This document shows, piece by piece, positions 12,400 to 24,208 of a DNA stretch of 64,000 nucleotides. Position numbers and translations under genes: made by a program. The notes beneath the pieces were generated by a model. It was not told where the DNA came from, did not search any database, and saw only the letters and a list, made by a program, of their open reading frames with translations. The first letter of the stretch is position 1. Every line of letters starts with the position of its first letter. Origin of the DNA: Phragmites australis (Eukaryota > Streptophyta > Magnoliopsida > Poales > Poaceae); the NCBI RefSeq assembly GCF_958298935.1, contig NC_084927.1, positions 35,778,501 through 35,842,500 of the forward strand, given 5' to 3'.

Positions 12400-12715
12400 A
12401 ATGTTACCGATTGTGTCATAAGATATCTGGTGTGTCATAAGGTACAGATGAACATTATAAAAAAAACTTCTGTGGCGTGTTATAAAACACAGACGGATAT
12501 TAAGAAAAATCGTATATGATGTGTCATAAGAAACAAACCGTCTATGATGCGAAGACACAAACATACATTAAGAAAAATCTTCTATGATGTGAAGACACAA
12601 ACATACATTGAGAAAAAAATATCTGTGACGTGAAGACACAAATGAACATTGACAAAAATCGTCTGTGATATGAAGATACAGATGGATATTAAGAAAAATT
12701 ATCTGTGTTTGTAGG
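12400..12715. repeat. Tandem array of about 40-bp units
   Basis: Six to seven imperfect units of the type CTRTGATGTGAAGACACAAACATACATTAAGAAAAAT. Units spaced about 40 bp apart are easily lined up from 12465 to 12705. Arrays like this are typical subterminal repeats of CACTA or other DNA transposons, but I could not find matching ends for a second element. Confidence 0.65.
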
Positions 12716-14133
12716 GTAAATATTTTTTGAATTTCCAAATGGCGTTAAACGAAGAAAAATATTATATGAAAATTGTAGCTCTCGACGAAATTTACAACTT
12801 TGCAGTTCATAACATTTTTATTTGAGGTCATTTAGATGCTAAATAATTGTCTAAAGTGTTAGACATTAAGGGTAAAAAGGATAAAATATCCTATTGCTAT
12901 CAGCAATGATGAATAGCTGAAATGGTTAGGAAGCTACACGAGGCTGGATGATGCAAGTTTGATTTCCATAAATTACACTCGCGCGTGTTTCGTGCAAAAA
13001 ATCACATGACTTATGTGATGTCATGGCATGGGTTGCATGACAACATGGCCTCCGTGCAAAAAGAATTTTTATTTTATTTTTCCTATGTCTAATATTCTAT
13101 TTTTTTAAAAATAATATCACAAACGAATATTGAAAAAATTGTTTGTAATATGTCATTAAAATACAAATATCTATTAATAAAAACCGTCTATACGTAACTA
13201 TGTTATAATAGTAATACTACCTATCTATGATAAATTTGATATTACGTATATTTTTTAAAGACATAAACCAAACTCTTCAGTCAACTGTGTGTGGTAACCC
13301 GTTTTGAGTGATGATTGTGTCTCGCGGTTTTGTCAGTCTCTATCCTTCCTGTAACAGTGGCAATAAGTGTAGTGGTAACCTGTCTTTGTCGTCTCCGTAC
13401 AAGCTGACTGCTCCTGATCGAAACATTTGAGTAAGTTTCTAAAACTAAACCCGCGAATAGCGATGTTCATAGCAGGCTTAGCCGCAGAGGTAGCAAAGCG
13501 GCCCCAACGAATATTCGCAAAAAATTGCGAAGAGACACAGGCCCGGTACTCCGTTGTCCACTCTGCGTTCCAGTGGGCCCCAGGCCCTAACTCTTGGACT
13601 ATTCTGAAGCGCGCAGGCCGGCCCACCAGAATAAATGCAGGCCCGTCAACGGCTCCCTCGACACGGCGAGACCACCAGCAGAAACGCCCACGCCTCGTAG
13701 GCGAAGCGGGGCCCACCGGTCGGTGACTCAAAGCCAGCGAGAAGGACCGGTGCTAGCAAAGTGGGATCCACGAATTCAGGGGCGGACCCACCAGCCAGTG
13801 GGAGAACGGTGTGTTGATTCGTGCGCCTACTAGGCGGTAGCCAGTAAAGGCGGCTGGGCCCACGGCTCCGTTTCGAATTTTTGGATGCAGTCACCGCCGC
13901 ACCACCTAAGCCCTAACGTTACGCTCCTAGGCGTTTCAAAAACGCCTGTGTGACGACTGACGAGTCTGCGGTGAGGTTACTGAAGGTGACCGGACGCGAG
14001 CAAACCTCCAAAACCCACACGCGAACGCCTAGCTCCGCAGTTTCACGTGGAGGCGTTTCAAAAAGTTGTTTCGCACACCGCGGCTGGCGACCGAGGGAAG
14101 GAAGGGTGCGGCGGCGAGACCTCGACGGCGGCG
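12716..14133 (+). other. Repeat tail and EB1 upstream region
   Basis: 12716-13260 is AT-rich and transposon-like, with isolated units similar to the array at 12400. 13330-13930 is GC-rich with overlapping open frames in several phases and no recognisable protein. 13930-14133 directly precedes the EB1 start codon and probably holds its promoter and 5'UTR. No clear TATA box was seen. Confidence 0.4.
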
Positions 14134-17100
14134 ATGGCTGCGAGCATCGGGATCATGGACGGCGCGTACTTCGTGGGGAGGGGGGAGATCCTGCACTGGA
14201 TCAATGCCACGCTGCAGCTCTCCCTCGCCAAAGTCGAGGAGGTCGAACCCGCTCTCATCCCCATTTTTTCTTCGCCGCGCGTCTGGTTCGATTTCACGGG
14301 TGAAGGTTTAGGGTTTTGATCTGTTTGCGCATATGGTAGTCTCTTTTTCGTGTGAGACGAGTACATGGTTTGGAAATGCTAGGCGGTTTGGCATGGTCCG
14401 GAATTTTGTGTCGATTGTGTGAGTTTGTTTTGCTTTCCTGCAGGCGGCGTCGGGGGCAGTGCAGTGCCAGCTGATGGACATGGTTCACCCTGGAGTGGTG
14501 CCGATGCATAAGGTTGATTTCTAGCCCGCTACATTCTTTTTGGCTTGGAGATGTTTGATTTTTAGGATGCGGACGCGTGGAATTAAGTTGTTTAGTTGAT
14601 TAACGTAAGTCTTTTGTGTGGGTTTGTAGGTAAATTTTGATGCGAAGACCGAGTATGACATGATCCAGAACTATAAGATTCTTCAGGATGTGTTCAACAA
14701 GCTGCGTATAAGTAAGGTACTGGCTGTCAGGCCTTTCTATTCTGTGCTCGATACAGTTCGATCATGGATTTGTTTTTTATCTCCTCTTGTGTTTGTCATC
14801 GGTGAAAAGAATGTGTGTGCTATGTGTGCAATAGTTGGGCTTCTGTCTGTGGTAGCTTGGGTTGCAATTTGCTATACAATGTTCTGTTGTTTTAAGTTAT
14901 CCAACGGTTGTTTTAAGTTCAGTAAGATTGGCATAGTGGTATATGAAATTTGCTATACAATGTTCTGCTGTACTGATTACTGAAATTATGTTCATTGTTC
15001 TGAACAACGAATTGGAGTGGAAAGGAAATTCATATTTAGGTTGGCTCTTTTGTGGGTAGAGACTGCAGCGCAGCTGTTCGATTGGGTGTGGGAGTGGCGC
15101 AAAGTAGTGTAGAATCTAGTAGACTGGCATGCTGGATGGCATTGAACACAAGTAGTACCATTTCTTGATACTATTATTAAGTTTTGCTAGACAAAATGGT
15201 GGTGGTTACTTTCGTTGTAAATTTTATAGGGAAATTTTATGTCGCTATAATAATATTTTTGAACAGCTACTTTTTTTTTAAAAAAAAAGGTAGAAGTTGT
15301 ACTTCCACAAGACAAGAACATAATTATGGTATCAATATGTTAGCTGATTTTTGGCTCTTTTTCTGACCAGTGGAGCTAAGAGTGCTTATGTGCCCTTTTG
15401 GCTTCTGCTATAAGTTCTAGGCAATTTGCTCCACGAATTTCTTTCTCGTACTTATAAATGTTTACTTTCTCCTTGCAGAATATTGAGGTCAACAAGCTTG
15501 TTAAAGGGCGCCCATTGGATAACTTGGAATTTCTTCAGTGGTTGAAAAGATATTGTGATTCTGTAAACGGTGGAATCATGAATGAGTATGTGCCTTGATT
15601 ACGTTGAATTTAATAGTGTAATAAAAAATGTTGCTAAGTATGGAATTGAGAAAACTGTCTTCTTGTTCCAGGAACTACAATCCTGTAGAACGGAGGTCCA
15701 AGGGTTGCAAAGAGCGGAGCTTAAAGGGGTCCAATAAGTCATCTAAATCACTGCAAGCCAATAGACTTTCTGGTCCCGATTCAGCAGATGGAGGTAACAT
15801 GAATTCATCTGATCTTTGATTAAGTGGTTGTCTTTGTCTATAACTAAATAACAAGGCTGCATCTACGCAGCTACCTGTTTTTTTAACATAAATGCACTCT
15901 GCTCGAAAACTGTTCTTAATAAAATGATCTTTATCGTCAATGTAATTGCTATTAAACCAAAACCATACGCTAGATGAAACCAGTGCCGTCAGTGCCTTGT
16001 CTACTTGTTTTTCTTTTAAGATTTATGCTCATGTCCACTTACTTTTTATGCTTCCCTTCAATAATATATCGAAGCTAATCCGATTACACAGGTGCTGGAG
16101 TTGTAAAAGTGTGTAATACTATTGGTGAAGAGCATTACATAGAACAGATTCAGCAGCTGTCTGAAAAGGTATGGATTTTATGCTTCCGGTTGCTTATTTA
16201 ATTTATGTGCATTTCATATGTTTAGAGTCTTTTACTTTGGAGAAACTTGAGTCGGTCCACTTTGATTTCAAATATTACATTGTTCTGTAGCTGTTCATGC
16301 TGGTAGATGTAATCTTTAATCTATGTTCCGATCATCCCATGAAATATTTTGCAACAACAGTGTTAGGGACATTTCATGCTTGTGAGTGGCGATATTGAAT
16401 TCATCATAGCTGTATACGTTTACTGTCTTTGTTGAATTGCAGATTGTGGACCTGAAAGTTTCTGTGGACAGTATTGAAAAAGAAAGAGACTTCTACTTCT
16501 CGAAATTGCGTGATATTGAGATACTGTGTCAACGACCTGAGTTGGAGCATCTACCGGTAAAAAAACTTTTAGATATTCATGTGTTTGTACATGTTTACTG
16601 GTTTGAAGTTCTGACCTGCATTCTAGGTCAATAGGTTCCGAATTCCAATATTTTATTAGAATAAAATGCTTATCTATTTGACCAAGAATTTTATCTGGGA
16701 TACTAACCAACGCCATCTGTTCCGTTGGATTGTGCATGTCTGTGCTACTTCAGTTATCAAAAAAATGTTAGCAAATTATTGTTCCTTTTCTAGAATATTT
16801 TTCACAGCTTAAGCAAATCTAATGAAAGTAGCCAAGTACAACGGTGACTTGCAGCTCACTAAGACTCTACTACAGTCACTAAGACTCTGCAAAAGTTTCT
16901 GCGGGGATCACATGGTTGTATGAGTGTGTGGATACCATCTGATTTGCAGCTCACATATGATTTAGGAGCTAAATAATATGGGGATGGCTAATCGGTTCTT
17001 TTGATTTTTTTTGAGCCATGAGATTATTTTGGTGTTATATAGCCAATGTTTTCTCTCTTTTTTTTTTTTGGCAGATGCACTACTGACCTGAACTTTCTTT

Positions 17101-17224
17101 TCAATAGATGACTAAAGCGGTTCGGAAGATACTTTATGCAGCTGATGCAAAGGATTCACCATTACCTGAGGCTAATGAAATAATCACCAAGTCACCAGGC
17201 TTGTTCTCAGATGAAGCAGAGTGA
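14134..17224 (+). CDS. EB1: Microtubule plus-end-binding protein EB1 family, complete
   Basis: This protein tracks growing microtubule plus ends and recruits partners. Eight exons join in frame with GT..AG introns: 14134-14241, 14444-14512, 14630-14716, 15479-15585, 15672-15793, 16092-16168, 16443-16556 and 17108-17224, giving 266 aa. Residues 1 to about 125 are the calponin-homology domain ([71 protein letters not shown]). A Ser/Lys-rich linker follows. The EB-homology coiled coil in exon 7 carries [20 protein letters not shown] (residues 207-226), the classic partner-binding motif. The C-terminus is mildly acidic (FSDEAE) and lacks the EEY end of animal EB1, as is usual in plants. The start is the only ATG giving the canonical MAASIG beginning. 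Which of the plant EB1 subgroups it belongs to needs a tree. Confidence 0.95.
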
Positions 17225-17885
17225 GATGTGCCACTAAATGAGTTAATTTTGTCATCTATCATCCACAAGCGTAGTTCTGAATCTGTAAATGGGTAAATAA
17301 CATTTGGCATGAGCCGTCGTTGCATGTCAAAAACAGTTTTCCTCCAAGAACTTGCGACTTGCGAGTAGTTAACTAATTATGATGTATTTGTGCTCGACGT
17401 GCCAGTCCCTGAAGAGATTTTGTTCTATGAACTTTGACTGCCTGTTGTTGCTTTGTTTGATGTTCCTGCAACGAAATTCCTGGAGACTGTGATGCGTGGG
17501 TTTCATTATGTGAAAAGCGTTTAGAACGATCGTACACGCAATCTTCTTGCACAGGAAGACTCAAAGTTTCAGTATGTGAACGAATGACTGTCTAAAGTTG
17601 CTATTCATGCAGAATCATAGCCCCATCACCTGGAGCCGGCAGATGCAGCAAGACCCCGTAACGGAAGAAAATTCTATGCATACGTGCACATCATCGATCT
17701 CCAAGCGTGGACGAAGCCAGGCGCAGGTACATCGAGCCAGCGAGCGATCGGAGGTCATCTCATCGCAGCGAGCCATCGAGCCCCTCAGACCAGCGAGCCA
17801 TGGCCGCGTGTGCCATCGAGCCGAGCCATGTGTTATCCTTGTAATTGAAAGAAAGATGAAACCATAAATTAGGAGTAAAACTGAC
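17225..17885 (+). other. EB1 3'UTR and convergent intergenic DNA
   Basis: Follows the EB1 stop codon. The segment 17720-17825 has repeated CGAGCCA words (SINE-like or simple duplication). The third exon expected for the converging gene at 17886-19330 should lie here, but I could not identify it. Confidence 0.4.
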
Positions 17886-19330
17886 CTTATCAAACTCGCT
17901 GTGCTCCCTTAATTGCTCATGGAACTTATTGAACTCTTCCTCGGTCTGAATCGAAGCAACAACAACAAATAAAGAACGGCAAAAACAATATTGACTAGTA
18001 AAACATCATTAAGATAAATCACTGTCTGTTGTACCCAAAGAACATCCACTTGCAAATAAATGAAAAGTAGTGCATATCTATACTTGTGGCGAGTTGGCAT
18101 AGGATTTACTCAATGGCACAAAATTAATTGTTTTCACGTAGTTAAAAAGTTAAGAGGATATAATATTATGTTGAAGCAATATTCATATGGACGAATGAAT
18201 AGAAGAAAAGGTTAGTTTCGATTGCCTTTGGACAAAAATAAGAAAGTTCAGTTCAGCACACCATCAAATTGGTGATATGCTTTGGCATTTTTTGTTGAGT
18301 CTAAAATGTGGATTATGTAGAGAAGAATTAAAAAAATATTGAAGCTTGGGGAGCTTAATTAGAGTCGATCCCTCAGTCAAACCGACTCTGAATCAACGGA
18401 CGTCATGTTGCATGTTGTCTTAGGTGTAGCTAGTTCATTATTCACCGTAACAGCGCCTAGTAGCGAGCTAATTTGAAACGTTATTGTACGTGGTTGAGTA
18501 CTCATAATTCATAAAGCATGCATCTAGCTGAAATTAGATACTAAAATCTTCTCCAATGGAGAGGAGTTTCGTCAGTGCGTGGAGTAAACTTGACCGTGCC
18601 GACTTATAAAAAGGGTTAACGAATTTGTTCGGCACTGAAATGCGGTGGCCCGTGAATTCTCCAAAATTCGTGAATATCTGTAGAAATCGAACGAATTTTA
18701 TCAAATTTTGGATATTTTTATTTTGAATTAGAATCGAACCAAAATGCGGTCACATTCTGAATGCAGCGCGGACCGAATTAGTCAAAAACTGCAAATTTCG
18801 AGTGGTTTTCAACGAATTTATTAACCCTGCTTATAAATCGATCGTCCCATGCATGCATGCTGGTAAGTGGTAACTCGTAGTCAAACACAATTTAACTTCA
18901 TCTAGTCGATAACAAAGATGAGTGCATTGAGTTACGGGTCACAAGACATTATTTCGGCATGTAATCAGGCTTCATCTCGCCTACAATATTTGCCTAAGAA
19001 TTACTGTATTTCCAAGTGTGTAAGATTTCAGCAGCAGAAGTCACATATATGTTGGAGCTAGGGCATGAGACAGACAGCTGGAAGAGATGAATTTATTACC
19101 ACGGGCCTGTCGTCGTCCGGATCGCGGAAGAAGGGCCAATCGGCGGCGCTCTTCTGAGCGCGGATCGCGTGGTGGTGGCGCACGCTGGGGGCCGTCATCC
19201 TGCCCGCCGACGTCTTGAGGACCCAAGTGCTGCCTCGCCTGCATGGCGGCGGGATTATGCGAAGAGGTGACGTGCTCAGTGGGCGCGCGCCCACGACGAG
19301 GCCAGATGGACACGGCCGGAGCGCGGCCAT
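17886..19330 (-). CDS. Unknown protein with organelle-type N-terminus, two exons visible, 3' end not found
   Basis: I do not recognise this family. Exon 1 (19330-19100, 77 codons) starts MAALRPCPSGL, is rich in Arg, Ser and Pro with few acidic residues, and so looks like a mitochondrial or plastid transit peptide. It then turns acidic (DWPFFRDPDDDRPV). A GTAATA donor follows at 19099. Exon 2 (17945-17886, 20 codons, CAG acceptor, GTCAG donor) is TEEEFNKFHEQLREHSEFDK, a charged helix in the same phase. Both junctions are phase 0, which supports a real gene. The intron carries a hAT MITE (18611-18829). A terminal exon should follow but is not evident before the EB1 3'UTR, so the gene may be truncated or end in a very short exon. 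Confidence 0.5.
18611..18829. mobile_element. hAT-type MITE, 219 bp
   Basis: Terminal inverted repeats AAGGGTTAACGAATTTGTT and, on the other strand, CAGGGTTAATAAATTCGTT. Perfect 8-bp flanking duplication CTTATAAA at 18603-18610 and 18830-18837. Size, ends and duplication length all match hAT non-autonomous elements. Confidence 0.85.
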
Positions 19331-19402
19331 TGCGAACCTCTTCGATCGATGGTGCCAAGGATGGATGGTTTTCTCGGTGGGATTTCCTTCTCTTATTTGA
19401 TA

Positions 19403-19638
19403 CTCCATCCGATCATAATTATATATCGTTTATATTTGATCAAAAATTTAAAACTTTAGGTACTAATAATTTTCAAAATATTTAATTTGGAAACTTTAAA
19501 ATCAGATTTATCTTAAAGAATGCTTTCATAATACCATAAATTTAATATATTTTATAAATATATTCTAATAAAAAATAGTGGTCAAAAAGATAATATATTA
19601 TTCAAAACGATATGTATTTATGACCGGATGAAATATAG
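19403..19638. mobile_element. Stowaway-like MITE (Tc1/mariner), 236 bp
   Basis: Starts CTCCATCCGATCATAATTATA and ends TATGACCGGATGAAATATAG, with TA on each side (19401-19402 and 19639-19640). The CTCCNTCCG end is the Stowaway signature. The inside is AT-rich with no frame. It sits between the divergent upstream regions of the unknown minus-strand gene and the V-ATPase gene. Confidence 0.75.
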
Positions 19639-19640
19639 TA

Positions 19641-20546
19641 GGGGTGTTGATATTTATTAGGCGCTTGTTTGTTCTTTGTTTTTAGATGACTGTGAGCTGT
19701 TGGATGCGCTCACAACCTTTCTTCAACCTCCAGATTCCGCCCCGTCTGTAGCTTTCTTCAATCGACACCGCCCACGACATTTCTTCAATTGACGCCGCTT
19801 TGCTCCCCCGCCTGTCTCCAGCGATGGCCTATCGCTGGATCCGTGGCCGCCGCCCCTCATTCGCTAATAACTCGTTTTCGCGCTCCCCCGACCCACCCTG
19901 ACCCACAACTGGCGGCGCCACCGCCGCCTCGCCGTCCCCGCCGCCTCGCCGCCCCACCCCCCGTGTTCGCCTCCTCCGTCGGCCTAGCCTGCCTCCTCCA
20001 AAGCTTCTTCTAAACTCGGAATTTATGAAATGCTCTCAAATCCGAAAACCCTCTTTCCTAATTTATCGTCTGAGCAGGCAACTGAAATATAGTGTTGTGC
20101 TTTGAAAATTTGAAGGAGTCGTGGCCCCTTGTGACGTGCAAATAACGGACATGAATTCACATCGGACTCTGGCTCCGTGGCTACGGAAGTCGTTGAACGG
20201 TTGGGATTCGTCGGACACGACCTGCTGGCAAATTGGCCGGTTGGTGGGTCGCCGTGGAGGGGCGTTTTGCTCGTTCCGTTGCCGACCCAAGAACTCTTGA
20301 TGTGGTTTACCTCAGCCCGCCCAGTTCTATTACAACCCGGACGGATTTTCCTTAGGCCCATGACTACCTCGGCCCATCCACCTTCTCCGCATCCCTCCCC
20401 AATTCACCACCCTCTCCAGCGCGTCGCCGATCTCAGCTTCAGATCAATCAGCGTCGTGTCCCCGATCCAACCACGAGAGTCGACAGCGCCCCCGATCCCC
20501 TCTTCCTCTTCCTCAGATTCGTGTGAAAGCCGATCAATTCGGCGCG
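19641..20546 (+). promoter_or_regulatory. Upstream region and 5'UTR of V-ATPase subunit D
   Basis: GC-rich, with open frames in several phases that lack recognisable domains. The frame starting at 20177 runs through the V-ATPase gene out of phase and is a shadow. The last about 150 bp before 20547 are CT-rich leader sequence. Confidence 0.4.
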
Positions 20547-21356
20547 ATGGCGGGGCAGAACCAACGCCTCAACGTGGTGCCGACGGTCACGATGCTCGGG
20601 GTGATGAAGGCGCGGCTCGTCGGTGCCACCCGCGGCCACGCGCTCCTCAAGAAGAAGTCCGACGCGCTCACCGTCCAGTTCCGCGCCATCCTCAAGAAGA
20701 TCGTCGCCGCCAAGGAGTCCATGGGCGAGACCATGCGCGCCTCCTCCTTCTCCCTCGCAGAGGCCAGGTACGTCGCCGGCGACGGCGTTCGCCATGTCAT
20801 CCTCCAGTCCGTCCGCGCCGCATCCGTCCGCGTCCGCTCCCACCAGGAGAACGTCGCGGGGGTCAAGCTCCCCAAGTTCACACACTTCGTCGACCCCGCC
20901 GCCGCCTCCGGGGGGCCGTCCAACGCGTCGCCGAGCCTCACCGGTCTCGCACGCGGGGGGCAGCAGGTCGCCGCATGCCGCGCCGCGCACGTCAAGGCCA
21001 TCGAGGTGCTCGTCGAGTTGGCCTCGCTTCAGACCTCCTTCCTCACACTCGACGAGGCCATCAAGACCACCAACCGCCGCGTCAACGCGCTCGAGAACGT
21101 CGTCAAGCCCAGGATCGAGAACACCATCACCTACATCAAGGGGGAGCTCGACGAGCTCGAGCGCGAGGATTTCTTCAGGCTCAAGAAGATCCAGGGCTAC
21201 AAGAAGAGGGAGATCGAGCGGCAGATGGCCGCCGCCAAGATATTCGCGGAGGAGCAGCTCGCCGAGGAGGTCGCGCTCAAGAGGGGCATCTCGGTGGGGG
21301 CTGCAACTAATCTGCTGGTTGCTGGTGGCGAGAAGGACGATGACATAATCTTCTGA
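20547..21356 (+). CDS. VHA-D: V-type proton ATPase subunit D, complete and intronless in its coding part
   Basis: Subunit D is the central rotor stalk of the V1 sector. It couples ATP hydrolysis to proton pumping at the tonoplast and endomembranes. The 269-aa frame has the family opening [18 protein letters not shown], then [20 protein letters not shown] (residues 31-50). The C-terminal helix has [20 protein letters not shown] and [20 protein letters not shown]. It ends in the acidic DDDIIF tail. The two long terminal helices should form the left-handed coiled coil. Plant homologues are about 261 aa; the small excess lies in an Ala/Gly/Ser-rich loop after HFVDP. The start is the only ATG giving the family N-terminus; upstream in-frame sequence has only a GTG. 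A single-exon coding region is usual for this gene in plants. Confidence 0.96.
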   Translation: MAGQNQRLNVVPTVTMLGVMKARLVGATRGHALLKKKSDALTVQFRAILKKIVAAKESMGETMRASSFSLAEARYVAGDGVRHVILQSVRAASVRVRSHQENVAGVKLPKFTHFVDPAAASGGPSNASPSLTGLARGGQQVAACRAAHVKAIEVLVELASLQTSFLTLDEAIKTTNRRVNALENVVKPRIENTITYIKGELDELEREDFFRLKKIQGYKKREIERQMAAAKIFAEEQLAEEVALKRGISVGAATNLLVAGGEKDDDIIF

Positions 21357-23530
21357 TCATCTTTTAATCGTCCAATCATTTAATCGGTGCGTAGCAACAA
21401 TGCCTTGCGCTGTTATTCTGGATCTAGGATTAGAAAACTGTTATGTGTTTGCTGCGATGGTTTCTTTCCTTTCGTAGAGACTGCTGCTGTAGTTCCTTTC
21501 GTTGTACCAGTATCAATTGAGTATTGTGTTTTTTTAGGAAACACCAGTTCTTAGATCGATGCAAGCTACCTTTCCTAGATGTTTAAAGGATGTCCAAACG
21601 TATTCCTGCTCGTGATAATTGATCTGAACTACAGAATTTCTGTCGATCTATGTAAACAAGATATGCTAATCACAACCACGTCATTGGTCTGTTCATGCTT
21701 ACATGATAGCACCATTCCACTTCACATTATGTCTATAGAAAGGTTGGAAAAAGAAAAATTCACTTGCAGATTGATCACATTGGTTCTATTCCTGCTTGTG
21801 TTAATTTATCGGAACTACAAAGTATCTATTGATTCATGTAAACAAGTTTTAGTATACACACACCTGATTGGTTTACCCATGCCTACATGATATTACCACT
21901 GCACTTCATTTAGAAATAACATGCTTCGCTTTATGATGTTAGTAAAACAATTCTTCACTCCGTTGGCAATTATGGTTTGTTGAGCTTCCTATTGTAGGTT
22001 CACTTTTAGATTGGTGACACAGGATCTACATATCAGAAATGAGGATATGACATATAGTAAACAAATTAGCAGTTCACCATAAGTGCAAATTAGCAGCAGT
22101 ACTTGGAAGCATTGGACAGCATCATAGTTCCAACTTCCAGGTGCTCATTGCAACAAGTTAGAAAAGAGAATACCTACAACACTTTATGTATTTGTTGTTT
22201 AAACAAAATACTGAAGATTAAGCAAAGATCGTGTTAATACTCTATGTATATCAAATATGTGATAGTATCTTGTTGTAAGAATGTTATGTTTCTCAGCAAA
22301 ATTAGCTTGAACTGTTAAATTTTTGTCTACTATTGATTGCCCCAAGATACATATAGAGAGGGAGCTAGAGGAACGATGATATCGCATAGATAGGGAGGAC
22401 TGGTAAAGAAGGTAGCACCAGCATGCACAAATATAGTTTACTTTGCATAAAAATCCTAATTGAGTCAGATGTTGTGACTCAAGACTGTTTATGAGCACCT
22501 GTATAACATTGCAAGTTGATTCTTGAACTTTCAAGACCAGTTCAGTTTAGATATTGAAAGTTGAACCTAGTCCTGTTAGTTTGCTTGAACGAAAAGTTTA
22601 CTGGGCATAGATCTTTCTCATTATAAGAAGCTCAGTATATATATATATATATTTATTTATTTATTTGCACAGCTCACCAAAGGCTTGGTTATATTCGCTG
22701 GGCATAGTGTGCATTATGGGCCTGATCTGAAATCCAATTAACAATATTTTTTGTTAACTTTAACACAACAGAGACCATTTTCCATAGCAGCAATTGGAGT
22801 TGAAGGATAAGAGCAATTTCAGACTGTCACTGCTTTATCCACACAGTTCCACTGGCACTTTGGTCAACATATAGCAGCACTTGCTATAACCGGAAATCTC
22901 AGGTTTTCAGCATAGGCGCAGTCTAGTTTAGATTACATTGCTTTGTCAAGAAGTTGCTAGTGGCTGTAAGTGGTTATGGTTACTAAGATGTACTTCACAT
23001 GCTGGAACTGGATACCTCGGTTTGTTTTGGCATATGTGCACTCCCCACTCTGAAGCTTGAGACAGTGCTGTTTACTGTGGCTTAGATGTTCTGATTATTT
23101 GCGACATGCAGTTTGCTTTCTAAATGCACACTTTTGTAGTCATGACACATGGAATTCGTCTATTTCATTTTCAGTTTCTATTGTTAACAGATTGCTTCTC
23201 CTTGCAGTGGTGGAAACAATAAGTTGATGCTGGAGCTCCAGAATTGTATCTCTGTAGAGTGACGGAGGTTTTGTTTCAGTGAGTAATCTGGAGTCTGGTC
23301 ATCCAAGGCCCCGAATAATCTGTACTTGGAAACCAAACATTGCCAGGAACTTTAGCACGGAGTGATATGTGCAGCTGCATTAGTAAATTCAATTGGACCG
23401 TGTTCCGCGTCATGTTCGTTTTAGTTGTATTTATTAAAGAAAAGGTGTGTGCGGATTGCTGCGCTACACCTACACTATGAAGTTGCAGACTTGATATATT
23501 TGCTTATGGATGTGTGTATATTATACGGTT
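21357..23530 (+). other. V-ATPase D 3'UTR with a probable 1.8-kb UTR intron
   Basis: After the stop codon comes GGTGCGTAG (possible donor at 21387). Near 23205 a pyrimidine-rich TTCTCCTTGCAG acceptor precedes TGGTGGAAACAATAAG and about 300 bp of untranslated exon. Between them, a sequence built on TTCCTGCTYGTG..ACTACAR..GTAAACAAG..ACATGATA occurs twice (about 21603 and 21790, spacing about 187 bp). The UTR intron is an inference from splice-like signals. Confidence 0.4.
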
Positions 23531-23893
23531 CGTTGTTTCGTTTCTCTTATCATGACTTCGCGAATCTGACCTGTGAATGAATAGCTGATATCCTGAGATC
23601 TGCCGTTAAGTGCTTCAACGAAAACAGGCGTTGCGCATATCTGCCTGTTTCTGCTTGCTACAGGGCTGCAGGCAATGGCTGCTGGTAGGCTGTTATTGTG
23701 AAAAAAACTGGCTCGGTGCTTTTCCCGGTCGGGCGGATTATTTGGCTGCCAAACGTGCGCACAGTTTATTAGCTTCATGCCCAGAGTAGCCTTTGACATA
23801 TAATGGCCAAGCTGCAGGACTGCGTGTTTCTGATGCCTGATTGTGATTGCAACACTCGCTTCGCACTCAGGGGATCTGCCACCTCTTTTCTTA

Positions 23894-24208
23894 GGTCATC
23901 TCCAGAAATTATCTTAAATTTTCATTCTCAAAAATACTATTACAGCATCCCCTATCACTATTATAATATCTCTTATTTTTCATCTTCAACGGCTACCATA
24001 TTTCCTACCTTCTACTCCTCTTTTTCTCTCTCCGGATCAGCTGTCAGCTCTGTAAACAGTACAGCTACAGTATTACTACAGTACGCCGACGCCTTTTACG
24101 CTGTGAACAGTGTTGCTACAGCGATGCGTGCTGCTACAGTAGCCACAAAAATACGGACACCCACACTCTCTCCACAACATTGTAGCGTCACTGTTGGCAC
24201 TGTAGCAC
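23894..24208. mobile_element. Tourist-like MITE, right end lost
   Basis: Begins GGTCATCTCCAG directly after TTA (23891-23893). It is collinear with the element at 27506-27922, sharing CTCAAAAATACTATTACAGC, CTACCTTCTACTCCTC and repeated CTACAG/CTGTAG words. No matching right terminal repeat is present. The sequence instead runs into a 42-bp direct duplication (GCACTAGATGAGGCAGACGT at 24205 and 24247). Confidence 0.7.

Noticed and set aside
12400..12715. CRISPR-like repeat array
   Set aside because: Units are imperfect and contiguous without unique spacers, and the DNA is from a plant nucleus.
13333..13894. Open frames of 80-130 codons on both strands upstream of EB1
   Set aside because: They overlap in several phases in GC-rich sequence and match no family I know.
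20177..21310. 377-codon frame overlapping V-ATPase subunit D
   Set aside because: Arg/Gly/Pro-rich shadow in another phase; the true protein is the subunit D frame.
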